Counted from the first letter of the stretch, positions 26,240-34,578 are shown. The stretch is DNA of 64,000 nt from Actinomyces procaprae (GCF_004798665.1 NZ_CP039292.1:1550001-1614000); one strand, 5' to 3'. A program made the numbers and translations. Notes: generated by a model from the letters alone, not told the origin.

Positions 26240-26553
26240 CGGCGACTCCTTTGTGAGACTACTGCGTAAACCTGTTTCGCCGGGTCGGCCGATTTGCGCG
26301 GCCGTCCGACAAATCCCGCCCAAGCCTAGTCCCTGGCAGGCCGATGTTGTGCATCGGGCGGCCGGGCGGCCATCATGGCCGTGACTATGTCATGACATTC
26401 TACAGCATGTAGCGGGGTGGTGGACCCGGTTTGGAGGGGAGGGGCGGGGTCGGCGCGCCTGCTGTGGCATGCCCGCAGTCCGCGCGGCACCTACCGGCAA
26501 CGGGCAGACCCACGGGACAAGCATATGTCCTGACAGCGGTGATAACGCAACGA
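26240..26553. other. Intergenic region upstream of the LacI gene with several dyads
   Basis: 314 bases without a gene. It contains AAAC-CT-GTTT (26268-26277), a likely LacI operator; a hairpin CCGATG-TTGTG-CATCGG (26341-26357); the perfect 12-bp palindrome ATGTCATGACAT (26387-26398); and directly after it CTACA-GCA-TGTAG (26400-26412). The ABC transporter operon ends at 26554 on the same strand, so one of these hairpins may act as its terminator. Confidence 0.5.
26268..26277. promoter_or_regulatory. Candidate autoregulatory LacI operator
   Basis: AAAC-CT-GTTT inside GCGTAAACCTGTTTCGC, 29 bp upstream of the LacI TTG start. The half-site GTTT/AAAC resembles that of the operator before scrA. 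Confidence 0.4.
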
Positions 26554-27291
26554 TCATGGCCGAAGTGCGGCGGAGGACCGGTGCCGGCCCGGCTGCCGCT
26601 GCTCGCGGAGGACGCCGTCGTGCATGACCATGATCCGGTCGCAGACCTCGAGGATTCGTTCGTCATGGGTGACCATCACGGTCGCCTTGCCCTGCTCGTG
26701 CGTCTGCTGAGCGAGCAGCCGCGCCACGTCGTGGGCCCGGTGGGAGTCCAGGGAGGCCGTGGGCTCGTCCGCGAGAATCACCTTCGGGTCGTGGTAGACG
26801 GCGACGGCGATCGCGGCGCGCTGCTTCTCGCCGCCAGACAGCTGGGAGGGGTAGGCGCGTATGCGCTTACTGATTCCCAGGGTGTCGAGGAGCTCATCTC
26901 TCCTGTCGGCAGCGGGAGGTCGCCGGAGCACGCGATCGTGCAGGGAGAACTGGTCGGCCAGGGTCAGGAAGGGGACCAGGCCGGAGCTCTGGAGCACGAA
27001 GCCCAGCCACCGCCGTCTCAGCTGCGCGCGCTTGCGCTCGGGCAGCGCCGAGAATGGGTTTCCGCCGATCTCGACGGTTCCCGTGGTTGGTGTGCGCAAT
27101 CCGCCCATGACGGTCAGCAGAGTCGACTTACCCGAGCCGGAGGGCCCCAGGATGCCCGTAAGCTCGCCGCTGCGGATCTCCAGGTCGGTGGATCTGAGCG
27201 CATGCACGACCTCCTCGCCCTGGTGGAAGTCCCGTGACACCCCGGACAGCGCCATTGCCACTGCCGCGGTCGGTTTTGCAACGGCGGTCAT
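26554..27291 (-). CDS. ABC transporter ATP-binding protein
   Basis: A 245-residue ATPase with Walker A GPSGSGKST, signature LSGGEKQR, Walker B VILADEPTASLDS and the H-loop MVTHDERILEVCD. It belongs to the MacB/LolD/HrtA-like group that pairs with FtsX-type permeases. The ATG at 27291 overlaps the permease stop (ATGA), so the two are coupled. Substrate could be a peptide, lipid or haem; HrtAB-type haem efflux is one possibility but nothing in the sequence decides it. Confidence 0.9.
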   Translation of the reverse strand: MTAVAKPTAAVAMALSGVSRDFHQGEEVVHALRSTDLEIRSGELTGILGPSGSGKSTLLTVMGGLRTPTTGTVEIGGNPFSALPERKRAQLRRRWLGFVLQSSGLVPFLTLADQFSLHDRVLRRPPAADRRDELLDTLGISKRIRAYPSQLSGGEKQRAAIAVAVYHDPKVILADEPTASLDSHRAHDVARLLAQQTHEQGKATVMVTHDERILEVCDRIMVMHDGVLREQRQPGRHRSSAALRP

Positions 27292-28430
27292 GAGATCGCC
27301 TCCACGGGGTCGATGCCGGCGATGACGCGCACCGATGCGAGCCCGCCCAGTACGGATACGAGTATGAAGGCGAGGGCGATCGCGGCGCCGAGGCCGGGGG
27401 ACAGGAGGAAGGGGACGGTGTCCGGAAGGACTGCCGAGGTCACTACGGTCAGGATCAACCCGGCAAGTACTCCGGCTGTGGCGAGGATCGCGGTCTGCGC
27501 GCCTCCGGAGCGGATGAGGTAGCCGATGGGGACGCCGCGTGCCCGCAGGATGCCCAGCACCGGCCGCTTCTGAAGGGTGAGCACGTAGAGGAAGATTCCG
27601 AGCACCAGCGACGCCACGAGGATCAGCGAACCGATCATGAGGGTGAATGTCAGTATCTGTGCGGAGTAACCGGGCAGCGCCTGGATCAGCTCCTCGGTCG
27701 TGAGGAGAGCCAGCCCGGCCGCGGTGGCGTCCGCGGCGGCATCGGCGTCCTCGGTGATGTCGGCGTCGACCACGAGTGCGGCGGTCGTGGGGGAGGTCGC
27801 GGCCGGCCCATTGGCCCTTAGGGCGTCGCCGTCCGCGGTCAGGACAGGGGCAGACTGAAACGTGCTGTCCCGAGTCAGGCCGACTACGGTCCACTCGTGG
27901 TCGGAGCCCAGGAGACGGATCGTGTCCCCGACGGCGAGGCCCTGTGACCGCAGGCTTTCGTCGGCGAGGAGCTCACGACTCGGATCGGTGATCGCCGATC
28001 CCGACGCGATGGCTGGGGCCAGCCGGCCGTCCAGGTCGATGCCGAAGGCGAAGACGTCGACCTTGGGTCCTCCGGCCTCGCCGCTCTCGCGCGTAGTCTC
28101 ATCCGCCCCCGGGGCGGCGGCCGGGGACAGCTGCGCCACGGCGGGAGCGAAGATGAGCGACGACGCTCCCGTGCCTGCATCCTCGGCTATAGAAGTGGCG
28201 GCCGTCACCTGAGCAGCGGACAAGCGTGAGGCCGAGATGCTCTCATTGGACGCATCGGTGACCATGACGCTGCCGGAGTTCCAGCCGTCGACGACGGCGC
28301 GATACGAGTAGGCCAGGCCGGAGGCGAGCGAGGCGAGGAAGAAGGTCAGATAGGTGATCAGCGTGACCACCGAAACGACCAGCGCGAACCGGCCGGGCTC
28401 ATGCCGGATCTCGCGCAGAGCAAGAAACAC
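27288..28430 (-). CDS. FtsX-like ABC permease
   Basis: A 380-residue permease with an N-terminal transmembrane helix (about 15-40), a large extracellular domain (about 45-255, rich in Asp/Ala) and three C-terminal helices in an FtsX domain, ending in the usual DPVEAIS. The ATG at 28430 has AAGGAG eight bases upstream. First gene of the two-gene operon. A 14-bp perfect palindrome lies 237 bp upstream. Only one permease is present, so a homodimer is expected. Confidence 0.87.
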   Translation of the reverse strand: MFLALREIRHEPGRFALVVSVVTLITYLTFFLASLASGLAYSYRAVVDGWNSGSVMVTDASNESISASRLSAAQVTAATSIAEDAGTGASSLIFAPAVAQLSPAAAPGADETTRESGEAGGPKVDVFAFGIDLDGRLAPAIASGSAITDPSRELLADESLRSQGLAVGDTIRLLGSDHEWTVVGLTRDSTFQSAPVLTADGDALRANGPAATSPTTAALVVDADITEDADAAADATAAGLALLTTEELIQALPGYSAQILTFTLMIGSLILVASLVLGIFLYVLTLQKRPVLGILRARGVPIGYLIRSGGAQTAILATAGVLAGLILTVVTSAVLPDTVPFLLSPGLGAAIALAFILVSVLGGLASVRVIAGIDPVEAIS

Positions 28431-28772
28431 TGAGACTCCTTGGTGTCTCCGGAGGTGATCCTCGCTGGCGGATGGTGCGGCAAGGCGGATCCGCTCAGTT
28501 GGACCGGGTGCGTTCGGCTACCCGCTCTACACGGTGCCCGAAGCGCCCGGGGTTTGCGTGCGAGGGGCGTGCGAGCCCCGTAGGAGAGTGGTCTAAGCCG
28601 CCTGCGAGCCACGGTGTGACTTGGTGGGACGTGTGGACGGGGCGCTCGGCGCAATCGTGAAATGACATAATGTACATTATCGGCGAGCGTTGGGTGGTGT
28701 CGCGTGAGTCTGTTCGGTGCTTGACAGCGACATTACGGTGCAAAGCGAGAATCAGATTGGCGAGGTGATCAC
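28431..28772. other. Intergenic region between ABC permease and ART-like gene
   Basis: 342 bases without a gene, between divergent genes. Contents: a hairpin GGGGC-GTGCGA-GCCCC (28564-28579), the AT-rich palindrome at 28667-28680 and a perfect TTGACA (28721-28726) oriented toward the ART-like gene, without a good -10 at standard spacing. Composition becomes AT-richer toward the right, marking the edge of the accessory patch. Confidence 0.5.
28667..28680. promoter_or_regulatory. Perfect 14-bp palindrome ATAATGTACATTAT
   Basis: ATAATGTACATTAT is fully self-complementary and stands out in high-GC DNA. It lies 93 bp before the ART-like gene and 237 bp before the ABC permease start, so it could be an operator for either. 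No regulator is immediately adjacent. Confidence 0.5.
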
Positions 28773-29909
28773 GTGATGCGAGATGAGACTGGACTGCCCT
28801 ATAGGCGCGTTCGAGTGCATCGTCCATGGGCGTGGTGTTGGTGGCCTGTCCAAGATTTGATCGACCAGGATCCAGACGTCGCCGACAGCCATGAGCCTCG
28901 AATGATCGGCACGGTGGACGTCGACTGGTCGGTGGTGCTACAGGCTGTCCGATACGCCATCGACAAGTGCTGCAAGCTGGGCGCAGAAGCTATTCGCCAG
29001 AAGTCGGTCGAGGTTGAGTTGCCCATGCCGCTGCGGCAGGTCGAGTATGACCTGGTTGACAGTTGGGTCGGTGCCGATATGCCGGTTACCTACTGCTATG
29101 AGGACGATGAGATCGTAGACGGCCGTCACCGTCTTTGGCTCACTCGACCATATGCTGCTGGCGATGGGCTGGTGCCGCTGATTGCAGAGAACCTGTGGTA
29201 TCTGGATGATGTGTTTACGGGTAGGGCTGATGCAGCTGTCTGTCTTGAATCGCTCGACAGTGCTCGCTTATGGTGGGATAGTGCCGACGGAACACTGCGT
29301 CGTAGCAATAGCTACCACTGCCGCCAACTTGCCGACGCCTACGCCGAACTCACCGTCCCGGAGCCGGTGCCAGCGTACTGGTTTCAGTACCTTCACGACT
29401 GGGACGACGCATTACCGCGACTTGCTGAATTGCATCTTGCTCACCGAACGGACCAGAACCTCCTCGGGTACGCCCTGCCTTCCGCATGGCGGTTCCGCCA
29501 AGACCGCTACGGGCTGGATCCTCAACTCGTCATCGACATGTTCCGCACTATGGCCGGCCTCAACGGCTTCACGATGTGGGGCGAGCCGGCCCCGCGCCCG
29601 CGAGGTCGGTTGACGCTATTCCGTGGTGCAACCTCAGCGAACCGGTGCGGCCCGTCTTGGACCGTTGACCCCAGCGTCGCCCGTTACTTCGCCAACTCCA
29701 GGCAATCGCCTGGGGCCATGGCCACAGTCTGGGTCGCTCAGATTCCCGCTGATCGCCTACTCGCCTACTTCCCAGATGAGCGCGAATTCATCGTCGACCT
29801 CACTGGCGCTGATCACCTCGTACACCCCGCTCCCCCATCTGCCCGCTCTCATTGGCTCACTCGTTGGCGCAGTCAGCGACTTCGACGCTTCGAGGGTCGT
29901 GGCGCCTGA
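28773..29909 (+). CDS. Putative ADP-ribosyltransferase-fold protein with ParB-like motif
   Basis: A 378-residue protein I do not recognise as a named family. The C-terminal part carries an ordered set of ADP-ribosyltransferase signatures: R284 in LTLFRGA, S295-W-T297 followed by VDPSVARYFA, and E336-R-E338 in the ExE position, spaced as in R-S-E type transferases. Around 110-122 the segment EIVDGRHRLWL resembles the DGxHR motif of ParB/Srx-like domains. No signal peptide or membrane helix, so it acts in the cytoplasm or is delivered another way. GTG 28773 or ATG 28776 with GAGG upstream. Base composition is lower in GC than flanking genes, suggesting acquisition. A toxin or nucleic-acid modifier is possible; no immunity gene is evident. 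Confidence 0.55.
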   Translation: MMRDETGLPYRRVRVHRPWAWCWWPVQDLIDQDPDVADSHEPRMIGTVDVDWSVVLQAVRYAIDKCCKLGAEAIRQKSVEVELPMPLRQVEYDLVDSWVGADMPVTYCYEDDEIVDGRHRLWLTRPYAAGDGLVPLIAENLWYLDDVFTGRADAAVCLESLDSARLWWDSADGTLRRSNSYHCRQLADAYAELTVPEPVPAYWFQYLHDWDDALPRLAELHLAHRTDQNLLGYALPSAWRFRQDRYGLDPQLVIDMFRTMAGLNGFTMWGEPAPRPRGRLTLFRGATSANRCGPSWTVDPSVARYFANSRQSPGAMATVWVAQIPADRLLAYFPDEREFIVDLTGADHLVHPAPPSARSHWLTRWRSQRLRRFEGRGA

Positions 29910-30090
29910 TCGTATTAGGCGGTCGTAGGCGGTTTCTTAGACGGCCAGGCGAATTCCACTAAAGAATGTGCTTCTTGTCGTGGCGCCGGACCGTGCGGCA
30001 GCCCCATCGGAGACGAGATGTCAATGTCTCTGACAAGCGCCGTCACCCAAATCTGGAAGGATGGGGTTGGTACGGGCGGCCGGCGAGCGC

Positions 30091-30285
30091 CTACTTCCCG
30101 TAGCGGCGATGGACGGCCTGCTTGCTGATGCCCAGCGCGGCGCCGATGGCCGTCCAGCTGTGGCCGGCGTTGCGCGCCCGGCGCACGGCGACCTCCTCGG
30201 CGGCGTCGAGCTCTCTGCGCGCACGCACGATGCGTCCAAGCTCCTTCAGCGGTGCGTCGTCGTCGGCGCCAATCAAGGTCTTCAT
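30091..30285 (-). CDS. Small helix-turn-helix regulator
   Basis: A 64-residue protein that is little more than one DNA-binding domain: a helical N-terminus with LKELGRIVRARRELDAAEEVAVRRAR and a C-terminal HTH with HSWTAIGAALGISKQAVHRRYG. An upstream ATG (30309) would add eight residues, but the ATG at 30285 sits exactly seven bases after a TAAAAT -10 box, so I take it as the start of a leaderless mRNA. An inverted repeat over that -10 box suggests autorepression. It lies between the ART-like gene and the broken hydrolase, facing away from the latter. Confidence 0.75.
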   Translation of the reverse strand: MKTLIGADDDAPLKELGRIVRARRELDAAEEVAVRRARNAGHSWTAIGAALGISKQAVHRRYGK

Positions 30286-30322
30286 GGCGTCAATTTTAGT
30301 TGACTTCATGGTGGTGTGGCAA
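30286..30322 (-). promoter_or_regulatory. Promoter and operator of the small HTH gene
   Basis: On the minus strand TTGCCA (30317-30322), 18 bp, TAAAAT (30293-30298), then seven bases to the ATG. The inverted repeat GTCAA-N6-TTGAC (30289-30304) covers the -10 box. Confidence 0.65.
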
Positions 30323-30346
30323 GCTCAACGAACTAGCATTCTCCCT

Positions 30347-30947
30347 ATGACGAGGGCCACAGTGCGTGAATGGATGGGCAATGTCTCCAATGCGGATGAC
30401 GAGCGGTGTCTGTTGGTCCTGCCGGGCCTGAACTACCCGGCGCAACTTCCCGGGCTGTACCTGCCGATGCGTGCGCTGTCGCTCGAAGGGTGGAAAGTGT
30501 TTCATGGGCAGTGGGAGCTGGCTGATCTCAGTGCACCCGAGCGTCGCGCCGCCGTAAGCGAAGCCGCTGCGGAGTTCGTCTGCCGTACCGCTGGAGCAGG
30601 TCGGCGTCTGATCATGGCGAAGTCGCTGGGTAGGTACCTTGGCTGCTGGTTGTGCGGCCGACCATGCGATCCCGGCAGTCTGGGTTACTCCGTTGCTCCG
30701 CGACGACAGGTGTGTCCGTGATATCGCGCGTTCCAGCGCGCCGGCGCTGCTGGTTGCCGGAAGTCGCGACTGGGCCTGGGATGACGCGGTCGCCAGGCGG
30801 ACCGGCAAGCGGCGGCTGCAGCTGGGTACTTGCGATCATGCACTGCTGACCGGCGATTGGCGGGAGGAGGTTGAGATGCTGGAGGTGTTGACGAGTGCGG
30901 TTGCTGACTTCGCGCGCGACTTTACATGTGTAAACTCGGGGGTGTGA
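30347..30947 (+). pseudogene. Alpha/beta hydrolase broken by a 4-bp duplication
   Basis: Begins at ATG 30347 (ATVREWMGNV...) and runs in one frame to LIMAKSLG, then homology continues one frame later: TLAAGCAADHAIPAVWVTPLL, ALLVAGSRDWAWDD and a terminal CDHALLTGDW histidine motif. At the junction the DNA reads CTGGGTAGGTACC, where GGTA is tandemly duplicated (about 30628-30635); removing one copy rejoins the frames exactly. The second frame ends at 30947, overlapping the TetR start as GTGA. Intact homologues are about 200-residue cytosolic hydrolases. A two-copy repeat is probably a fixed mutation, though slippage could restore it. Confidence 0.75.
30921..30936 (+). promoter_or_regulatory. 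Operator and leaderless -10 of the TetR-SDR-lactonase operon
   Basis: TTTACA-TG-TGTAAA (30921-30934) is an inverted repeat overlapping the -10 box TAAACT (30931-30936), which lies seven bases before the GTG at 30944. Placement implies TetR autorepression. Confidence 0.6.
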
Positions 30948-31603
30948 CATCGAACCTCCAAACGGCGTCGCGCACCGACTCGCCCACCGCCTCCTCACCA
31001 CAGTCGCGGCAACGACTGGTCACCGCCGCGACCGCGCTGCTCGACGAACGCGACCCCGCGGGGATCACGATCACCGACGTCGTCAAGCGCGCCGGACTCA
31101 CCCGCCCCACCTTCTACGCCTCCTTCCCGGATCTGCCTGCGGCCTTCGCCGCGGCCGCCGTGGCCCGGCTCGAGGACGTGTTCGCCGCGGCCCCGCCGGC
31201 AGCCACCGCACGGCAGGCCGACGCCGAGGAACTGGCGGCGACCTTCCGGCAACTGCTCACGCGCATGCAACCCCACGCCGAGTTCTTCCTGCGCGTACTC
31301 AACGGTCCCGGAGGTCCGGCCACCGAAGCGGCGATCATTCAGTACCTCGCCGAGAGGCTGCGCAGCTCCTCCCCCGCCACCGCCGCGCTCGCCGCGGGGC
31401 CCCTGCCCCTGCAGGTAAGTAGTGAGGCGATCGCCGCGGGCGTCACCTGGACCATGCGGCGCTGGCTGGCCGACCCGCACGCCCCGGGCGTCGAGGCGGC
31501 CTCCGGTCTACTGCGCGATCTGGTGCTGCGCATGACCGCACCCGGGCTTGGCGGCTGCGCGGCCGACCGCGGCGTCTTCACGGGCAAAGGCGTTAATTCA
31601 TGA
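30944..31603 (+). CDS. TetR/AcrR family transcriptional regulator
   Basis: A 219-residue regulator from GTG 30944. After a Ser/Thr-rich leader, the DNA-binding domain reads SRQRLVTAATALLDERDPAGITITDVVKRAGLTRPTFYASF (about 20-62). The ligand domain is alanine-rich. It is the first gene of an operon: its stop overlaps the SDR start (ATGA) and the SDR in turn overlaps the lactonase-like gene. The operator over its own promoter suggests that a substrate or product of the two enzymes is the ligand. Confidence 0.88.
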   Translation: MTSNLQTASRTDSPTASSPQSRQRLVTAATALLDERDPAGITITDVVKRAGLTRPTFYASFPDLPAAFAAAAVARLEDVFAAAPPAATARQADAEELAATFRQLLTRMQPHAEFFLRVLNGPGGPATEAAIIQYLAERLRSSSPATAALAAGPLPLQVSSEAIAAGVTWTMRRWLADPHAPGVEAASGLLRDLVLRMTAPGLGGCAADRGVFTGKGVNS

Positions 31604-32457
31604 CCGCGGCCCGCAACCGCGCAGCTGCGCGCAGGGGTCGCGGCCGGCACCTGAACTTGGACGAAGCCGTTGTACTGCTCACCGGCGCGACGGGAGGACT
31701 CGGCACCGACCTGGCTCGCGAGCTTCACCGTCACGGCGCCCGCACCGCGCTCGTGGGCCGCTCACAGGAGCGGCTCACGGCACTTGCCGCGGAGCTCGGC
31801 GGCCCGGATCGCGCCTTGGCCCTGCAAGGGAACGTGGCGGAGCTGGCACAGCTCGAAGGGGTCGCGACGCGGGCGGCGGACCACTTCGGACGCATCGACG
31901 TGGTCATCGCCGGCGCCGGAACCGACACCGCCGACACCCTCGAAGATATAGATCCGCAAGCCTTCGAACGCGACATAGATACGAACCTGACCGCCGTATG
32001 GCGCACCTTCCGAGCGACCCTGCCGTATGTGCGCCGGACCCGTGGGCACCTGGTGGCCGTCTCCTCCTTGGCGGCATTCGTCCACTCCCCCATGCAGTCC
32101 TCCTACGCCGCCTCGAAGGCCGGCGTCGTCGCCCTGTGCGACAGCCTGCGCCTGGAACTGGCCGGAAGCGGCGTCACCGTCGGCAGTGTGCACCCGACCT
32201 TCTTCGACACCCCGATGCAAGCGACACTGCGGGAGAATGCCGCACTCACCGCCGCCTGGGGCGGATACCGCGGCGTGTTCACCCCGGTCGAGCGCGGCCA
32301 AGTGGTGAAGGAGATCGTACGCAGCATCAATCGGCGCGCCCGTACCACCGTCGTGCCCCGCCGCTACGGCTTCGCCGCCCTGGCCCCCGGACTGCTCCAG
32401 CGACTGCTGGAGGCAGGGCCACTACGCCCCCACGTGAAAGGAAACCCGCATGCCTGA
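31600..32457 (+). CDS. SDR family oxidoreductase
   Basis: A 285-residue short-chain dehydrogenase/reductase. TGATGGLG (28-35) binds the cofactor; S155, Y169 and K173 (YAASK) form the catalytic set; the AGAG motif is at 104-107. The C-terminal extension with RARTTVVPRRYGFAALAPGLLQRLL resembles SDRs acting on lipophilic substrates. Coupled to the TetR upstream (ATGA) and overlapping the next gene by 8 bp, so the three are one operon. Confidence 0.88.
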   Translation: MTAARNRAAARRGRGRHLNLDEAVVLLTGATGGLGTDLARELHRHGARTALVGRSQERLTALAAELGGPDRALALQGNVAELAQLEGVATRAADHFGRIDVVIAGAGTDTADTLEDIDPQAFERDIDTNLTAVWRTFRATLPYVRRTRGHLVAVSSLAAFVHSPMQSSYAASKAGVVALCDSLRLELAGSGVTVGSVHPTFFDTPMQATLRENAALTAAWGGYRGVFTPVERGQVVKEIVRSINRRARTTVVPRRYGFAALAPGLLQRLLEAGPLRPHVKGNPHA

Positions 32458-33349
32458 AATCTCTGACGCCACCGCAACGCTGACGGTGCTGCACACCGGC
32501 ACCGTCATTATCGATGAGGCCCTCCCCTACCACCGGGACTCCGACCGTCCGCTGGCCTGGACGCACCTCGGCCGGAGCCGCCGCCACCTGATCGAGGCGC
32601 CCGTGTCCTGCTACCTGCTGGAGGGGCCTCACGGACTCGTTCTCATCGACACCGGCTGGAACGCCCGCAACCGGACTCGAGCCGGACAGATCGCCAACCT
32701 GCGAACCCAGTACTCCGTCAACAAGGCGGTGCTGCCTAACGGAGCGGCCATCCATGAACAGCTTGAAGAGCGGGGCATCCGGCCACGCGACCTCGACCTG
32801 GTGCTGCTCAGCCACCTGCACTGCGACCACGCCGACGGCCTGTCCCACCTCAAGGAGGCTCCCCGCATTCTGGTCTCCGCTCCCGAGTGGGAGGCGGGCA
32901 ATACCGACCGGGTGCGCTACCTGCGCCACGAGTGGGACGGCGTGGACGTGGGCACCTTCCCCTGGAATACGCAGGTGGGGCCGTTCGGCGCCGGCTTTGA
33001 CGTCTTCGGGGACGGCAGCCTGGTCATGGTGGCCGTGCCGGGGCACGCCCGTGGCCTGTGCGCCGCCATCGTGCGGAGCACCAGTACCGATGCCACGGAT
33101 CCCTCCCTCTGGGTCGTCGGCGTGGATGCGCCGCAGGCCCCCGATCCGCGCCACTTCCTGCTGCTCACCTTCGACGCCGGCTACGGCCGCCCCTCCTTTG
33201 AGGAGGGACTGCGGCCCAGCGTCGTCGTCGATGCCGCACAGGCGAAGCGGTCACTGGACTGGGTACGCGCGGTCGGCAATGACCCGCGCTGCCTGGGCCT
33301 ACTGGCGAACCACGACCCGGAGGTGGCCCCGGGGGCGCGGGCGCTCTGA
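32450..33349 (+). CDS. Metallo-beta-lactamase fold hydrolase, lactonase-like
   Basis: A 299-residue MBL-fold enzyme with the two-metal motif H122-x-H124-x-D126-H127 in SHLHCDHADG, a later VPGHARG histidine and a C-terminal ANHDPEV histidine. The arrangement is that of N-acyl-homoserine lactonases (AiiA/AttM) and related esterases. GAAAGGA lies before the ATG. In an operon with a TetR and an SDR it is more likely to act on a hydrophobic lactone or ester than on antibiotics; quorum quenching is only a possibility. The gene ends in a hairpin shared with pfkA. Confidence 0.83.
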   Translation: MPEISDATATLTVLHTGTVIIDEALPYHRDSDRPLAWTHLGRSRRHLIEAPVSCYLLEGPHGLVLIDTGWNARNRTRAGQIANLRTQYSVNKAVLPNGAAIHEQLEERGIRPRDLDLVLLSHLHCDHADGLSHLKEAPRILVSAPEWEAGNTDRVRYLRHEWDGVDVGTFPWNTQVGPFGAGFDVFGDGSLVMVAVPGHARGLCAAIVRSTSTDATDPSLWVVGVDAPQAPDPRHFLLLTFDAGYGRPSFEEGLRPSVVVDAAQAKRSLDWVRAVGNDPRCLGLLANHDPEVAPGARAL

Positions 33350-33365
33350 GCCCCGCGCCCCCGGG
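33328..33365. terminator. 14-bp GC hairpin over the lactonase stop codon
   Basis: CCCGGGGGCGCGGG (33328-33341) pairs perfectly with 33352-33365 across a 10-nt loop that contains the TGA stop. It sits between convergent genes and probably ends both transcripts. Confidence 0.6.
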
Positions 33366-33374
33366 TGAGCGGGC

Positions 33375-34499
33375 TCAGTCCCCCAGCGCGGTGCCGACGG
33401 CGCGGGCCGCCTTGATCCACTCGTGGTCGCGCGGCACGTACTTGACCTTGCCGGCGACCTCCTTCAGCGGCACCAACGCGGTGTCATGACCGCGATCGGC
33501 GACCATGACGCCGTACTTGCCGGCCGCGATCGCGTTCGCCCCGGCCACTCCCAGACGAGTGCCGAGCAGGCGATCGGCCGCGTTCGGGGTGCCGCCGCGC
33601 TGAACGTACCCCAGGATCGATACGCGCGCCTCCAGGCCGGTGGCGGCCTCCAGCTGCTCGGCAAGCGTGAAGGTGTTGGCGCGGTGGGAGGCCTCCAGGG
33701 CCTTCACGCCCTTCTTGGCCATCGCCTTCAGCTCCGGGCTGGAGGCGTCCTTGACCAGCGCCTGGGCATGAGCCAGTTCCTCGGCGTCCTTGACGCTGCG
33801 GGCGCCCTCCGCGACGGCGACCACCGAGAAGCTGGAGCCGTGCTTGCGGCGCCGCTCGATCTTCTCCGCGATCGCCTCCACCGAGTAGGGCACCTCGGGC
33901 AGCAGAATGACGTCCGCGCCGCCGGCCACGCCCGCCCCGAGGGCCAGCCAGCCGGCCCGGTGGCCCATGATCTCGGTCAGGATGATGCGGTGGTGCGAGT
34001 GCGCCGTCGAGTGCAGGCGGTCCACCGCCTCGGTGGCGATCTCCAGGGCGGTGGCGAAACCGAATGAGGTGTCCGTCTGCACAATGTCGTTGTCGATCGT
34101 CTTGGGCAGGTGCAGCACGTTGATGCCTGCGTCCATGAGCCGGCGGGCGTTCTTCGCGGTGCCGCCCCCGCCCAGGCACACCAGGGCGTCGAGCCTGTCC
34201 TTCTCCACGTTCTCCACGATTGTCGGGATCATGTCCCGCACCTCGCCGTCGACCACCATGCGATGCACCTTGTCCCTGCTGGTGCCCAGCATGGTGCCGC
34301 CGGTGGTCAGGATCCCGGACAGGGTGGCGGCGTCGAGCTCCGTGTACCGGTTCTCCGCCAGGCCGCGCATGCCGTCGCGGAAGCCGATCAGCTTCCAGCC
34401 GTGCTCGGCGATAGCCGCCTTGCCGAAGCCGCGGATCGCGGCGTTGAGTCCGGGGGCGTCGCCGCCGGCAGTGAGGATTCCGATACGCTTGGTTGCCAT
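33375..34499 (-). CDS. pfkA: 6-phosphofructokinase
   Basis: A 374-residue phosphofructokinase phosphorylating fructose 6-phosphate in glycolysis. Visible motifs are [18 protein letters not shown] at the N-terminus, [12 protein letters not shown] (phosphoryl-donor site), [16 protein letters not shown] (catalytic TIDND) and a GYVQRGG segment. The residue pattern at the donor site is glycine-rich, as in ATP-using enzymes, though actinobacterial PFKs include PPi users. The ATG at 34499 is chosen because the upstream extension does not match the family. Divergent from rbpA. Confidence 0.9.
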   Translation of the reverse strand: MATKRIGILTAGGDAPGLNAAIRGFGKAAIAEHGWKLIGFRDGMRGLAENRYTELDAATLSGILTTGGTMLGTSRDKVHRMVVDGEVRDMIPTIVENVEKDRLDALVCLGGGGTAKNARRLMDAGINVLHLPKTIDNDIVQTDTSFGFATALEIATEAVDRLHSTAHSHHRIILTEIMGHRAGWLALGAGVAGGADVILLPEVPYSVEAIAEKIERRRKHGSSFSVVAVAEGARSVKDAEELAHAQALVKDASSPELKAMAKKGVKALEASHRANTFTLAEQLEAATGLEARVSILGYVQRGGTPNAADRLLGTRLGVAGANAIAAGKYGVMVADRGHDTALVPLKEVAGKVKYVPRDHEWIKAARAVGTALGD

Positions 34500-34578
34500 G
34501 GCGCCAAGTATGCCGCAGCGCACCGCGCGGCAGGCGCGTTCCGACGGCACGCATTGTCCGGTGACGGCTTGCCCGGCG

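Noticed and set aside
28581..28615. tRNA-like stretch GTGGTCTAAGCCGCC
   Set aside because: No acceptor stem, anticodon arm or GGTTCRANNCC T-loop could be paired around it.
28773..30285. ART-like gene and small HTH gene as a toxin-antitoxin pair
   Set aside because: They are convergent, separated by 181 bp and independently promoted, unlike coupled toxin-antitoxin operons. Co-function stays possible but is unsupported.
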